28,166 nucleotides of DNA from Heterostelium album PN500 (lineage: Eukaryota; Evosea; Eumycetozoa; Acytosteliales; Acytosteliaceae), in assembly GCF_000004825.1 (NCBI RefSeq), contig NW_008805082.1, positions 1-28,166 of the forward strand, in the 5' to 3' direction. Positions 9,029-19,204 of the stretch are shown piece after piece. Position 1 is the first letter of the stretch. Every line of letters begins with the position of its first letter. The notes beneath the pieces are model-generated. The model saw only the letters and a program-made list of their open reading frames with translations. It did no database searches and was not told the DNA's origin. A program made the position numbers and the translations under genes.

Positions 9029-12000
9029 ATGACAACTACACTTCAAGAAGAGATTCAACAACAACAACAACACCATTATCAGTTACGACATCATCACCAC
9101 CACCATCACCACCAGCACAATCACAACACAATCTCTATGGATAGTACTCCAACTACTCCAAATAAAATAAATAGCACATCTTCATCAACATCTAATTCAT
9201 CTAACCAACATCTGATACGTGGTAACAATAATAATAATACAAATACTACAACATCATCATCGGATAATTCAAGTTCACCAGTTTTAGCATCACAAGACGA
9301 TACACTCATCACCAAAGAAACCATCGAGTGGGCTAATATAATGGCATCGACACCAACACTTCCACAACTACCAACATCACCTCTACTCTCGTTGTCGACT
9401 ATCGCAGCGGTTGCATCGGCAGTCGGACTCAACCTCGACTCGTTGTTGTTGACTCTGTCCAATTCGAATCTGCGCAATCAATTGCCATCGATCACTGCTT
9501 CCATCGACAACGACGCCAACTCCACCGCTGGCAACATTCTCCCACAAATCTCAAACTCTATCAACTCACTCGTTATGGCACAATCACAATCGTTATCGGC
9601 CAACAGCGGCAGCAACGCCAACAATAAACTCTCAGATTCATTTAATAATTCAAATTATTTCTTTAACTTTGATGATTACCAACAACAGAACAACAACAAC
9701 GGCAACACCTTAACAACACCAACAACACCACCAAACATGACAATCAGTAACAGCCAGTTGTTATCGTCACTAGGTTTAAATTTGACTGCTATCAACAGTC
9801 TCGCCAGTAGTAATAATAATAATAATAGCTCTGCAGTGACCAACGCCAACAACACTACCACAACTACCGATCCAAATACCGCTATTTATTTGAACAATAG
9901 TCAACAACAACAACAACAACAGTTGCAACAACAACAACAATTGTTCAATAACAATTTGTCTATACTTGGTTCATCGATTGGCCAGGCATTCGATATCTAC
10001 AACAATATCATCCAGTGCAAATGGAATCGTTGCGAGCTCAAGTTTGAGTCGCTCACCGATTTTTGGATTCACTTTAGAACCGAGCACTTCAAACATAAGC
10101 CATCGGTTTCCACCACCAACACTGCACTTCGTCTTAGCAATGGATCCATTAACTTTAACTCTTCGGTGGCATGCGAATGGGATAACTGCTCTCAGGTCAT
10201 CAAGGATTTCCATACACTCATGGGTCACATTAAATTTACACATCTCATCAACCCATATGATCCAGGTAAATATATATATATCAACAAACAAAACATGAAT
10301 GCCATTCATATTCTAATTTTTTTTTTAATACTATTACTTTTTTAGTTTCTGCACCAAAGATATTGACAAAGAAGAAAAAGTTGTTAAATCAGTTGATTGA
10401 AACATGGAAGGAAAAGAATGATTCCAACTCCAATATTCAACATCAACAACAACAACAGCTACCACAACGTAGAGTCAGTGGAGGTGGTAATGCAGAGTAT
10501 GGTTCCATCTTGTCTCAGTTGGCACAGAACTCTGTAAATATGGAGCAAGTCAATGCATTAAAAGAGAGTTTCTCCCATCTTCATCCATATGACCCAAATA
10601 CTGAATACTCAACGACCGAAACCACATCTCTACAACCAGCACAACTTCAACAACAAAGTATTGATTTTGATTTCAACCAACTAAAACAACAACAACAAAA
10701 GTTGAATAATAATTCAATTTCATTTATTCATCCATCACTTAGAAAGTTGGAAAATGACAGTGATGATATTCTTCAACAACAACAACAACAACATATTCAA
10801 TACAATCAACTACCACCAGTATTGGATACCTCACCAAGTCTTGACATAAAGATGGAAGATGGCGTAAACTTTGTAAATAATAGTAATAACAATCATAACG
10901 GTCAACAAACTACAAAGACCAACAAGAGAAAGAAGAACAAGGAAGTAGAGAGTGATTCTGGCGAGGATGACAGCGATGACATCGATGCAACCACTGGAAA
11001 ACGTACAGCCTCTAACGGCACTACCGCTGCCAATGGACAACCAAAGAAGCCAAGAAAGAGACGCACATCCACACCGACTGGACCGTTCGAGTGCAAGTGG
11101 GCCGATTGCAAAGACTGTTTGTTTGACAGTCTCAAGGAGTTGGGTGAGCACATTGCCGACCACGTCAAGAACCAAAAGGGTAAGAAGAGTGAGTCGCTCT
11201 GTGAGTGGGTTGGATGCAGTCGCGCTGACAAACCATTGAAATCCGCCTATAATCTCATTCACCACATCCGTTACAAACACACCGGTGAGAAGCCATACTC
11301 TTGTGACATTGGCGATTGCGACAGTAAGTTTGTGCAACTCTCAGATCTCAACGAGCACAAGCGCAACATTCACAAGGTCGATGACGGTTACGTCAAGAAG
11401 AAGAGAAATTCAAAGAAGAATGAAACCGAGGCTGCATTGATCTCCAACGCCACAGGTGGTACCAAGAAATCAAAGTCAACTGCCAATCTCATTGCAACTG
11501 GAAATGGTTTGAGTAGCAACTGCAATTCAGCATACCACCAAAATAGCATTAGCAACAATATCAATAATGCTTTCATCAATGGTATTTCCATTATGGTTGA
11601 CAAAGAACAAGCTAATTTGCTTGGACTGAACAGTGGTAGTCCAAACCAAATTCAACCAAATAACACCAACGAACATAAACAATATTTATATCAACAACAA
11701 CAACAGCAACAGCAACAGCAACACCATCAACAACAACAACATCAACAACAACAACACAAGAATAATAATACTGTATATAACTATAACTTTAATAATCCAA
11801 AATCACCAGAGTCAAGTCATGTTGTTTCCATAAGGGAGCTTCATAATCACTCTCACCACCATCATCACAATCACCAACATCACCATTCACATCATTTCAA
11901 TGATTTCGAAGCCATCGAAGAGATCAACGATAAAAACAATAGTGATCCCAGTGAAATGAATCACGACGGTATGAATGTAGCCTCACCATCTACTTACTTG

Positions 12001-12903
12001 CCGGCCTCGAATACATCGCCCTTGTTCAGTGATGTCTCTGTCCAAGGCGCAATGACGCCGGTAACCGAACAAAAGTTGTTCTCACCATTAATGACATTCC
12101 CTGCCGACAACTACGACAACTATCCAGATTCACCAATCTCATTGCGTACCTCTTCCTCCAAGATCAATATCCGTGGTATCAATCGTGATGGCTCCAGTCG
12201 TAACGGTAGCATCAGTCTTAACTCCTCCGGCGATATCCCATCGACCGAGTCATTCTTTGCACCAAACTCACCGAACCCTCTAAAGATCTCTGGTTCCGGA
12301 TTGAACAGCAGCACCAACAACACTTCAATGTCGCCAGCTCACAAGCGTGTCAGTAATCCAATCAGCGGATCCGGACTCTTTGGTAAGTCATCGGACTCTA
12401 AGCTACCTTCGATTTTCCTCTCGCTCGAAACAATCAACTCGATTCCAGCCAACATTATGAACCATTCATTGAGTCTCTCGAATGAGTCACTCAACTTTGA
12501 CAGTCTGCCAAGTTTACCATCCAACTCGTCGTCGCGTTTGAAACCACTTTCCTTCACCAACAATCTCAATGCTTCAAACAGTTCAACAAACAACGGATCG
12601 AATACCACAACATCAAGCAGCAGCACTTCGAAATCCAATAACACTTTAATTCCATCACTTTCACCAAGATACCACATGCCACCGCAATCACCTTTACAAC
12701 AAACATCGCCCAATACACAACAGGCAACCGCTTCACCATCTCTGACATTGTCAGAAAAGATATCAGTCGTTCCAATGACACCACCCACCGAAGTTTCTTT
12801 ATCAATTTCAAATACCGACATTCGTAGAAGCACCACCTTGATTGCAGATGAAGATGGATCTATCCGTACACTTGACATTGATGAAGACGATATCGATGAT
12901 TAA
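9029..12903 (+). CDS. C2H2 zinc-finger transcription factor, GLI/ZIC/PacC-like CWCH2 fingers
   Basis: Two exons (9029-10265, 10346-12903) encode 1264 residues. Five C2H2-type fingers are visible: CKWNRC (about 330) and CEWDNC (about 383) in exon 1, CKWADC (about 662), CEWVGC (about 698) and CDIGDCDSKF (about 732) in exon 2. Four have Trp between the two Cys. That is the CWCH2 signature shared by GLI, ZIC, GLIS, PacC and Zap1 fingers, where the Trp residues pack two fingers together. The last two fingers are joined by a TGEKPYSC linker. Basic stretches NKRKKNK and KKPRKRRTS look like nuclear localisation signals. The rest is low complexity: poly-Gln, a His-rich HNHSHHHHHNHQHHH block, Asn/Ser runs and many SP/TP sites. 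The inferred role is a sequence-specific nuclear DNA-binding regulator. The start is the first ATG, followed by Gln- and His-rich tracts. Its orthologue is not identified. Confident for finger type; targets unknown. Confidence 0.85.
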
Positions 12904-13603
12904 AAATAAAATTTTATTGATAAAAAAATAATAAAACTTGTAATATCAGAGAAAGAATAATGTTGTAGTGTTTATCAATATTACATTATCTTTTTTTTCT
13001 TAATGAAAAGATGTTCATTTCGAAAATTTTTTATTTTTAAAGTTGTGCCTAGATATACGATTATACAATTTTTAATCTTCTTTTTAAAATCTATTACCAT
13101 CACATCTTCATAAAAAAAAAAAAAAAAAAAAAATTGAAGTCAATGATTAAATTAAAAATATATAAATAAATAACTTTAGGTATTTAATTTATCATTAAAC
13201 ATAATTAAATATAAAAAAGTATATTTTGTAATTAATAACTAAAATTACCTAAACATGACAAAAATTTATATACCCTCATCCACATATCTTTTTATTTTAA
13301 TAATTAATAAAACCACTTGACAATGATGAAGACGATATCTAAGATAAAAAAAAAAAAAACTTGTATTATCAGATATTAAAAAAATTGTATTGTAGTGTTT
13401 GTTTTTATAAAAAATAAATGATTAAAAAAATTAACTGAGTCAAAAAAAAAAAAAATAGATAAAGATAAAATAAAATAGATGGGTTTATTTACAAGGTTGT
13501 AAAAAAAATATCATTTTTCTGATTTCCAACAAAACTAGAGTTAGTATCTATAAAATCAATTAAAATTTATTTGTTTTTTAATTTTGTTTTTTTTAAAAAG
13601 GAA
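12904..13603. other. Intergenic with a duplicated 3' end of the zinc-finger gene
   Basis: No intact gene is seen. The stretch holds the 3' flank of the zinc-finger gene, poly-A runs, a diverged second copy of that gene's last codons and flank (13316-13405), and TAGAGTTAGTATCT (13536-13549), which recurs at 14387-14400 upstream of the second BED copy. Confidence 0.7.
13316..13405 (+). pseudogene. Duplicated tail of the zinc-finger gene (last codons plus 3' flank)
   Basis: CTTGACAATGATGAAGACG and the next six bases match the last coding bases at 12871-12895 with one difference. Downstream, ACTTGTATTATCAGA and TTGTAGTGTTTG match the genuine 3' flank at 12937-12980, separated by a shortened poly-A stretch. 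Only the terminal codons and the 3' flank are present, so this is a partial duplicate with no coding value. Its downstream half suggests that a polyadenylation region was copied as well. Confidence 0.75.
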
Positions 13604-14097
13604 ATGGTAAAGCCCAGTAGAACAATTCGCCCCCTATAGAGCGTATATGGGACAACTACAGTGTCCACTATAGAGTAGTTAATAGAGAATCAGTACAAGT
13701 GGCTTGTTGTGAAATGTGTCAATACATGGTGGTTGTCCGTTATGGTAAAAGAGAAACAACTAAATTGTTGAACCACATGATGAACAAACATGGGTCCTTT
13801 AGAGGCTGTACACAACCAGAACAAGAGGAGGAGGAAGAAGAAGAAGTACAATATTTTTCACCGAATATCAAGAAGATTAAACCAGGTAAAAAGGCCAAGA
13901 AGACCAAGTCACAGTCAAAGACCAATTCATCTTCAAAAATCAAGAATATCAAGTCGTGTTCAAAGACCAAGCCAAACAAGTCAACTTCCCCTACCTTCAA
14001 CTTTTACTTCAACTTAGCCATGCATGGATCAGGTAATTATAATCTCAAGATTGACGGTGTTGATATCAAGCAAATTGTTAAAGAAAACAAGTAATTT
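13604..14097 (+). pseudogene. BED-type zinc-finger ORF, copy 1 (frameshifted near its start)
   Basis: From 13621 to 14097 one frame stays open and encodes WDNYSVHYRVVN..., then CCEMC...LLNHMMNKHG, the C-x2-C...H-x4-H pattern of a BED finger, an acidic run and a Lys/Ser-rich tail ending KENK. BED fingers are DNA-binding domains found in hAT-type transposases and in host proteins derived from them. The ATG matching the sister copy (13604) is out of frame by one base: 98 bases to the GCT before the first Cys, against 99 in copy 2. Read from that ATG, translation stops after about 11 codons. The next in-frame ATG (13714) lies inside the finger and would lose its first Cys residues. No intron restores the frame that I can find, so this is a pseudogene or has an unrecognised start. 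The body shows no other damage. Confidence 0.6.
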
Positions 14098-14478
14098 ATC
14101 TTTAATAAACTTTATATTTTTCTTCATGTTCTACTTTAGTGATACATTCCAACTTTGTATAGCATCATTCCCAATAATTTAAATTTTTTCTTTAATCTCA
14201 TCTTTTAGATTTGATATCAAAAACCTAATCTGTATCAGTCGTCTTCTACAAGATAGATCATTATAATAAAAGAAAACACAAATAGCTGAAAAATAAAAAA
14301 AATACTTATTTGTTTCAAATTTGAAAAAATTAAATAATTTTGTGTCTAATAAAGACAATTTTATCATTTTTCGAAATTCAAAAAATTAGAGTTAGTATCT
14401 CAATAAATAAAATTAAATATTAGAAAATAAACAAATTCTTAATAAAATTCAAATTTTGGGTTTTTAAAAAGAAATAAA
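14098..14478. other. Spacer between the two BED copies
   Basis: No gene is seen. The end of this A+T-rich spacer (from about 14360) parallels the region before copy 1: TCATTTTTC, then TAGAGTTAGTATCT (14387-14400), then a T/A-rich stretch to the ATG. The duplication therefore included upstream flank. Confidence 0.6.
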
Positions 14479-14915
14479 ATGGTTTAGATAAGTAGAACAA
14501 TTCGCCCACAATTAGAGCCTATATCGGAGAATTTCGATTTCCGATATAGAAAAGTCAATAGCGAATTGGTCCAAGGTGCTTGCTGTAAGATATGTTTGTG
14601 CACACTCAAGATCTGTATAGGAGAAGATGAAACAACTAAATTGTTGAACCACATGATGAACGAACATGGGCTCTTTAAAGGCTGCACTCAACCAAAGAAA
14701 GAGCAAGAGGAGGAGGAGAAGGAGGTGAAACAGGAGACGGAAAAAAAACTTGTTATCAAAGACCAAAAAGACCAAGGTTACACAGTCAAATCGAAAGTCA
14801 AAGTCAAAGATTTCAAAGTCCACTTCCTACAAATTTTATAACTACATCATACTCTCCATAACACAACCAGGTGGTTATAATATAAAATGTACAAGCCATT
14901 AAAGAAAACAAATAG
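14479..14915 (+). pseudogene. BED-type zinc-finger ORF, copy 2 (nonsense plus frameshift)
   Basis: This is a diverged tandem copy of the 13604-14097 ORF. The ATG at 14479 is in frame with the finger, but its third codon is TAG. The frame then runs through TIRPQLEPISENFDF, CCKIC and LLNHMMNEHG (a complete BED finger), then an acidic run and a Lys-rich tail, to a premature stop at 14841. In a neighbouring frame, SKSTSYKFYNY and a final IKENK (stop at about 14915) align with copy 1, showing at least one indel in the tail. It is probably a decaying duplicate. Without a start after 14487 the finger would not be made. Confidence 0.65.
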
Positions 14916-14933
14916 TTTCTCTTCAATAAAATT

Positions 14934-14947
14934 CACTTGACATTGAT
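14934..14947 (+). repeat. 14-bp exact echo of the zinc-finger gene's 3' end
   Basis: CACTTGACATTGAT is identical to 12869-12882. The AATAAAA context just before it resembles the base run before the partial copy at 13316. It is probably a third remnant of the same duplicated tail, now beyond BED copy 2. Confidence 0.5.
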
Positions 14948-15011
14948 TATTATTATTTTTTTTATTAAAAATAATAAGAGCATTATTTAACTTATTCAAT
15001 ATCTATCTATC

Positions 15012-16867
15012 TTATATATTTGTTGTAAATGAAGAAGTAGTTGACAAAAACATATTCTCTTTGGAATGTGATGTATAGACTTGCATTGTGGGCTGAAGAG
15101 AAAGTGTGTCTTTAAGATATAGATATCTACCATAGTCCAATATTCTCTTTGCTTTGTAACCGAGATCCTCTTTTCTAAGTATTTCAAAAACACTATCATA
15201 GTTTACCAAATCATTGATCACTTTGTTGTTGATACCATCTTGTTCCTCTTTCAATTTCTTGTTATCATCCTCATCTTCCGAGTCACTCTCTTTGCTATCA
15301 TTCTCTAGTTTCATTCTCTTGTTATTAACATTTTCATCCTTATCTTTGTCTTGGCTTGATTGTTGGTGTTGTTGTTGTTTCTCATTGATAGTTGCCCAAC
15401 TGGTAATAGAACACATCAATTGGAATTCATCAGCTGTCAGCTTACATCTATCAGATATAAATGATGGATCTTGGTTTATAAAAATAATAGTTTGATTAAT
15501 GTTGGCATTGAAAAGAACGACTCACAATAAAAAACTTACTTATATATGTATCTAATGTACATAAATGATGACAACATGTAGCAATACCAATACCATTGAA
15601 GTTTGGTTGTAGTTTGGTGTTATTGTGTAGAGCATTCGATAGACATTTGAGAGTGAGATCGGTTGCACATCCACACAGATGCTTACTAATGATTACAAAC
15701 TTTGATTGTTCGAGTTGCTCTACTTTAGCGAGGTCGAGGTGTCTGATGTCAATGAGGAATCTATCAAAGTACTTGCAGCCTGCTTCGTTCTTTATCTGTC
15801 TGTCTGATCTCTTCAGTGATTTGAATTTCATACGATCGATCATGATATGCCCCGATTTGTTTTCGAGTGCTTGGAAGACATGATATCCAAGCTTACCTGT
15901 ACCAGCACCAAACTCTAAATAGATATTATCTTTTCCCAGCAATTGTTCATTCTCCAACAATGTTATAATAGATGATTCTTGTTGTATATGTTTTAACTTT
16001 CTTTCAGAGTTTACACTTTATAGTTGTTTGAAATGATTAATACTATTAGCTAATGGCCAGAATCAAATTGCTGTTGTTGTTACTTACTTAGATGCAACAA
16101 TCTTGTCAAATGAAGAATGTTGATATTCAGCTATCTTTATACCAAATGGGAATAGCTCGGTAAATAAACTATCTAGTTTGTTTGCAATTGCATGAAGATG
16201 AGCAGTTGATACATGTGAAAGTGGTTTGACATTGAATGAAGGTGGCATTCCATTGATGTTCTCATTGTAGTATACCTGTTTCTTTGAACTTGAAATATGT
16301 GCATTCGATTGTGTATCCTTCGAATTAGGACAACCCTTTAGATGTTTCTTTAGTTTATGTTCATAAACAATGCTTGATTGAATAAAATATTAATTTTTTT
16401 AGTTAAAAAAAAATTATATATATGAAATTTGTTACTTACTGAGCTGGATTCAAAGGACATCTTACACGTTTCTTTAATGGATCTGACTCGTCTTCACATT
16501 CCTCTAAAGGTCGATGATGTGTACAAAACATAGAGTTTTTTGTCTTTGGAATCGGACAAAAGTATGCACGATGTTTTGATTTTACGACCATCCAGAACTG
16601 GCATCCATTATGTTGTGCCAAGTCTTCATCTGTTGGTTTCTCCTTCAATGGAATACTATGATCAATCTTTACTCTCTCTTTTCTTTTCTTTTCTCTTTTT
16701 TCTTTCTTTTTATCTTTTAAATCATTTGTATTTTTATTATTATTATCATTGTCATTTTCATTATTGTTTATCTCGTATATGTCTGAACTTTTAGTAAGAG
16801 AAATATCTTCAGACATATTTATCTCGTATATGTCTGAACTTTTAGTAAGAGAAATATCTTCAGACAT
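15012..16867 (-). CDS. trmt13: tRNA 2'-O-methyltransferase TRM13 homologue
   Basis: Four exons on the minus strand (16867-16440, 16372-16088, 16015-15540, 15469-15012) encode 548 residues. TRM13 makes the 2'-O-methyl group at position 4 of the acceptor stem of certain tRNAs, using S-adenosylmethionine. Domains in order: a repeated leader, an Asn/Lys-rich linker, the TRM13 CCCH finger (CQFW...YFCPIP...MFCTHH, about 89-118), a U11-48K-type CHHC finger (CPLNPAH...HLKGC, about 133-156), and the methyltransferase domain with the AdoMet-binding motif YLEFGAGTGKLG and the family motifs KHLCGCATDLTL and GIGIATCCHH. The C-terminal KRILDYGRYLYL and SHSKENMFL also fit the family. An acidic, Gln-rich insert lies in the last exon. 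Either of two ATGs (16867 or 16816) can start translation, because the first 17 codons are tandemly duplicated. It is divergent from the palmitoyltransferase gene. Confidence 0.9.
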
Positions 16868-16880
16868 ATTTATCTCGTAT
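16767..16880. repeat. 51-bp tandem repeat across the TRM13 start codon
   Basis: Two identical 51-bp units (16767-16817 and 16818-16868) and a 12-bp partial third (16869-16880). Each full unit holds an ATG and encodes 17 residues, MSEDISLTKSSDIYEIN, so the repeat keeps the frame and duplicates the initiation site. Perfect identity suggests a recent event. Confidence 0.95.
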
Positions 16881-17531
16881 TAATGAAACTAACGATACAG
16901 ATTTAATTTTTTTTTTTTTTTAAAGTTCGAAATAATTAAAAATAAAAAAATAAAAAAATAAAAAAATAACTTCACTTCATTACAGTAATGTGATCTTATA
17001 AAACATTTCTCAAGTTTCTTGACAACCAGTAATAAATAATAATAATGGTAATAATAATAATAGGTTTATACATCAATCTGATCAGTGAACTTTAATATAC
17101 CAACAAAAAATTGTGACCCGATCGCGATGGTTATTTAATCTCATCTTCAATCTCTGTTGCGATTGCAAAAAGACTTTGATTGGTTTCTCAACACAACTTT
17201 CATTAAAAACACAGATAAATCTAAAAATTAGATTTAGATTTTTTGCATGAATGGTTTTTTTTTATGATTTTTGATGTTTTTTGAAAATCGATTTTTCATT
17301 ACGATTATTTTTTTTTTTCAAACAATTTTTTTGATTCTTGGTTTCAACTGATCTACCCCATTTACTAATTCTTCTTTTTCGCTGAGAACATCCTTAATAT
17401 CACACACATTTAAAAATATTATTCATACATACATTCATCTACTATAGACTATAAAATAAGATTTTTCTTTACATGTAATCAAATAATCAATAGAATATTA
17501 TATTTTTATTTATTTAATAGAAATTAGAAAA
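16881..17531. promoter_or_regulatory. Shared upstream region of the divergent TRM13 and DHHC genes
   Basis: No gene is seen. Near the middle is a more G+C-rich island (about 17112-17180) with an 8-bp palindrome ATCGCGAT (17121-17128). A perfect 9-bp inverted repeat, TAAATCTAA-AAA-TTAGATTTA, lies at 17216-17236. Short (AAT)n and poly-T tracts flank these. A bidirectional promoter is inferred from gene orientation only. Confidence 0.5.
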
Positions 17532-18855
17532 ATGATAAAATTTAAAGTATCAACAACTATTACTTTATTGTTAATAGTTGTACCTTGTTTTTTATATTAT
17601 TTTAAAGTGTAAAGTATAGAAAAATATAGAGAATAAAGAATAACTCTTCACCGATTAATTAACATTTGGTAAATTGATTAGATTTCCATATTTCATTGAG
17701 CATAATAAAACATTTGGTATTGGTATGGGTGCTGTATTTAGTTATTTCACAGTGATGACAGTAGCTACATTCCTTTTGGCGGCAATGATGAACCCAGGTG
17801 CCATTCAAAAAGCATCGAATACAGAAATTCAATTGGAAAATGGCGAAATCTCAACCTCTTTTGATTCCGAAAGCAAACAGACAGACAGACCAGAAGAACA
17901 ACCAAGAAACGAAAAAGATAAAGATTCAAATTCGACAGACTCTGATTCAGATTCAAATAGTGATTCAGACTCTGATTCCGATATCGACGATAATAGCAAC
18001 AATAACGATTCCATTTCATTAAAACACTTCCCAAACAACATCGATTCAAAGTATGGTAAACAAATATCATACCAATTCACAACAAATTTTTGTAGTAAGT
18101 TTGGAAACCATCAGCTATCAAGTGATATTACAATACTAATGAATTATATAATTCTCTAGAAACTTGTAAAATTTCAAAACCTCCGAGAGCATCTCATTGT
18201 AAAATATGTGGCCATTGTGTATTTAAATTTGATCATCATTGTAAATATATAAATAGAATTAAAAGATATATTAAATGTTTAAAGTTTTATATTAATTGTT
18301 CAAAAAACAACAGGTCCTTGGCTAGGAAATTGTGTTGGTCTAAGAAATTATAAATATTTTATTTACTTTTTATTAAACTTGTCAATTTTAATTCTTTTGG
18401 TATTTTCAACTTCGATATATCATTTGGTATTGGATAGTAAAGCAGTTGGTGGCAGCAGCAGCGGCAGTGACAATAGTAGTCATGATGACAATAGTAATTC
18501 ACAGGATATGTCCAATGGCGAGGGTGATTATTGGAAAGTCATCGAGCGACAACCTATTTCATTGGCTTTAGTCATTATTAGTTTCCTGGTATCATTTCCT
18601 GTGATTGGTCTATTTGGATTTCATGTACATCTCTTACTAATGAATGAGACCACTCGCGAGCACAACAAGGAAATCTTCAAGTTGAAATCAACAAGTACAA
18701 AAGTTGATAGTGAAAATAATAGTCAAAATGGTACTGACAAAGGGGCTGACAACAACAAGAGCAACAGCGAAGGCTCAGAATACTATAATCCATTCTCACG
18801 TGGTAGTTTGCTCAATATTTCCCAGGTGTTGTGTTCCCCTTACCACCCACACTAA
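17532..18855 (+). CDS. DHHC-type protein S-palmitoyltransferase
   Basis: Exons 17532-17608, 17682-18094, 18160-18240 and 18314-18855 encode 370 residues. The enzyme transfers palmitate from palmitoyl-CoA to Cys of membrane proteins through an acyl-enzyme Cys. Topology is typical: two N-terminal membrane helices (about 7-26 and 40-62), a cytosolic Cys-rich domain, then two more helices (about 212-235 and 275-300). The Cys-rich domain reads [20 protein letters not shown] followed by [17 protein letters not shown], with DHHC at 188-191 and Cys191 catalytic. The post-helix motifs NETTRE (TTxE) and [10 protein letters not shown] are present. The usual DPG motif is NPG here. A long acidic Ser/Asp run lies between helix 2 and the Cys-rich domain. 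The Cys191 codon is split by intron 3. The start is the only ATG giving helix 1. The last residues could differ if a further intron follows. Confidence 0.9.
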
Positions 18856-19204
18856 ACAAAAACAAAAAAAAACGAATAAAATCCTGGATTTTATCATTAT
18901 TTTATTTATACCTCTAAAAACAATCTATGGTTTTCCCCAAATACACTAACCAACCCTCACCATCAACATTCTAAAAAAAAAATTTGTGTTTAAACTTTTA
19001 CGTACTCAGAAGATAAACCTGGTTACATCTACAAGTTATTATATTTAGAAATATTGATTACCAAATGTTTTTATTATCATTCGAAAAAAAAATATTAATA
19101 TAATAAAAATTAAATCAAAAAGGTAAACCATTGAATCTAATACCAAAAAAAAATAGGGAAAAAGAAAAAAATTAATATTTTTATCCGTTGGTTTTTTTTT
19201 TAAA
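18856..19204. other. A+T-rich intergenic stretch after the DHHC gene
   Basis: I see no gene. There are poly-A tracts and a short island near 19005-19050 after TTTTACGTACTCAG that reads like a small exon but has no convincing partner. Confidence 0.5.

Noticed and set aside
10831-11337. 168-codon minus-strand ORF under the zinc-finger exon
   Set aside because: It is an antisense shadow of a clearly coding exon with Cys/His finger motifs on the plus strand.
12339-12878. 179-codon minus-strand ORF opposite the zinc-finger C-terminus
   Set aside because: It is an antisense shadow of Ser/Asn/Thr-rich coding sequence with no recognisable domain.
13740-14000. Minus-strand ORF across BED copy 1
   Set aside because: It is the complement of the Lys/Glu-rich plus-strand frame, and the BED finger is on the plus strand.
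17110-17190. Short coding exon on the minus strand (LQSQQRLKMRLNN)
   Set aside because: It reads well for about 25 codons but has no start, no partner exon and no recognised family. It is kept only as a G+C-richer promoter island.
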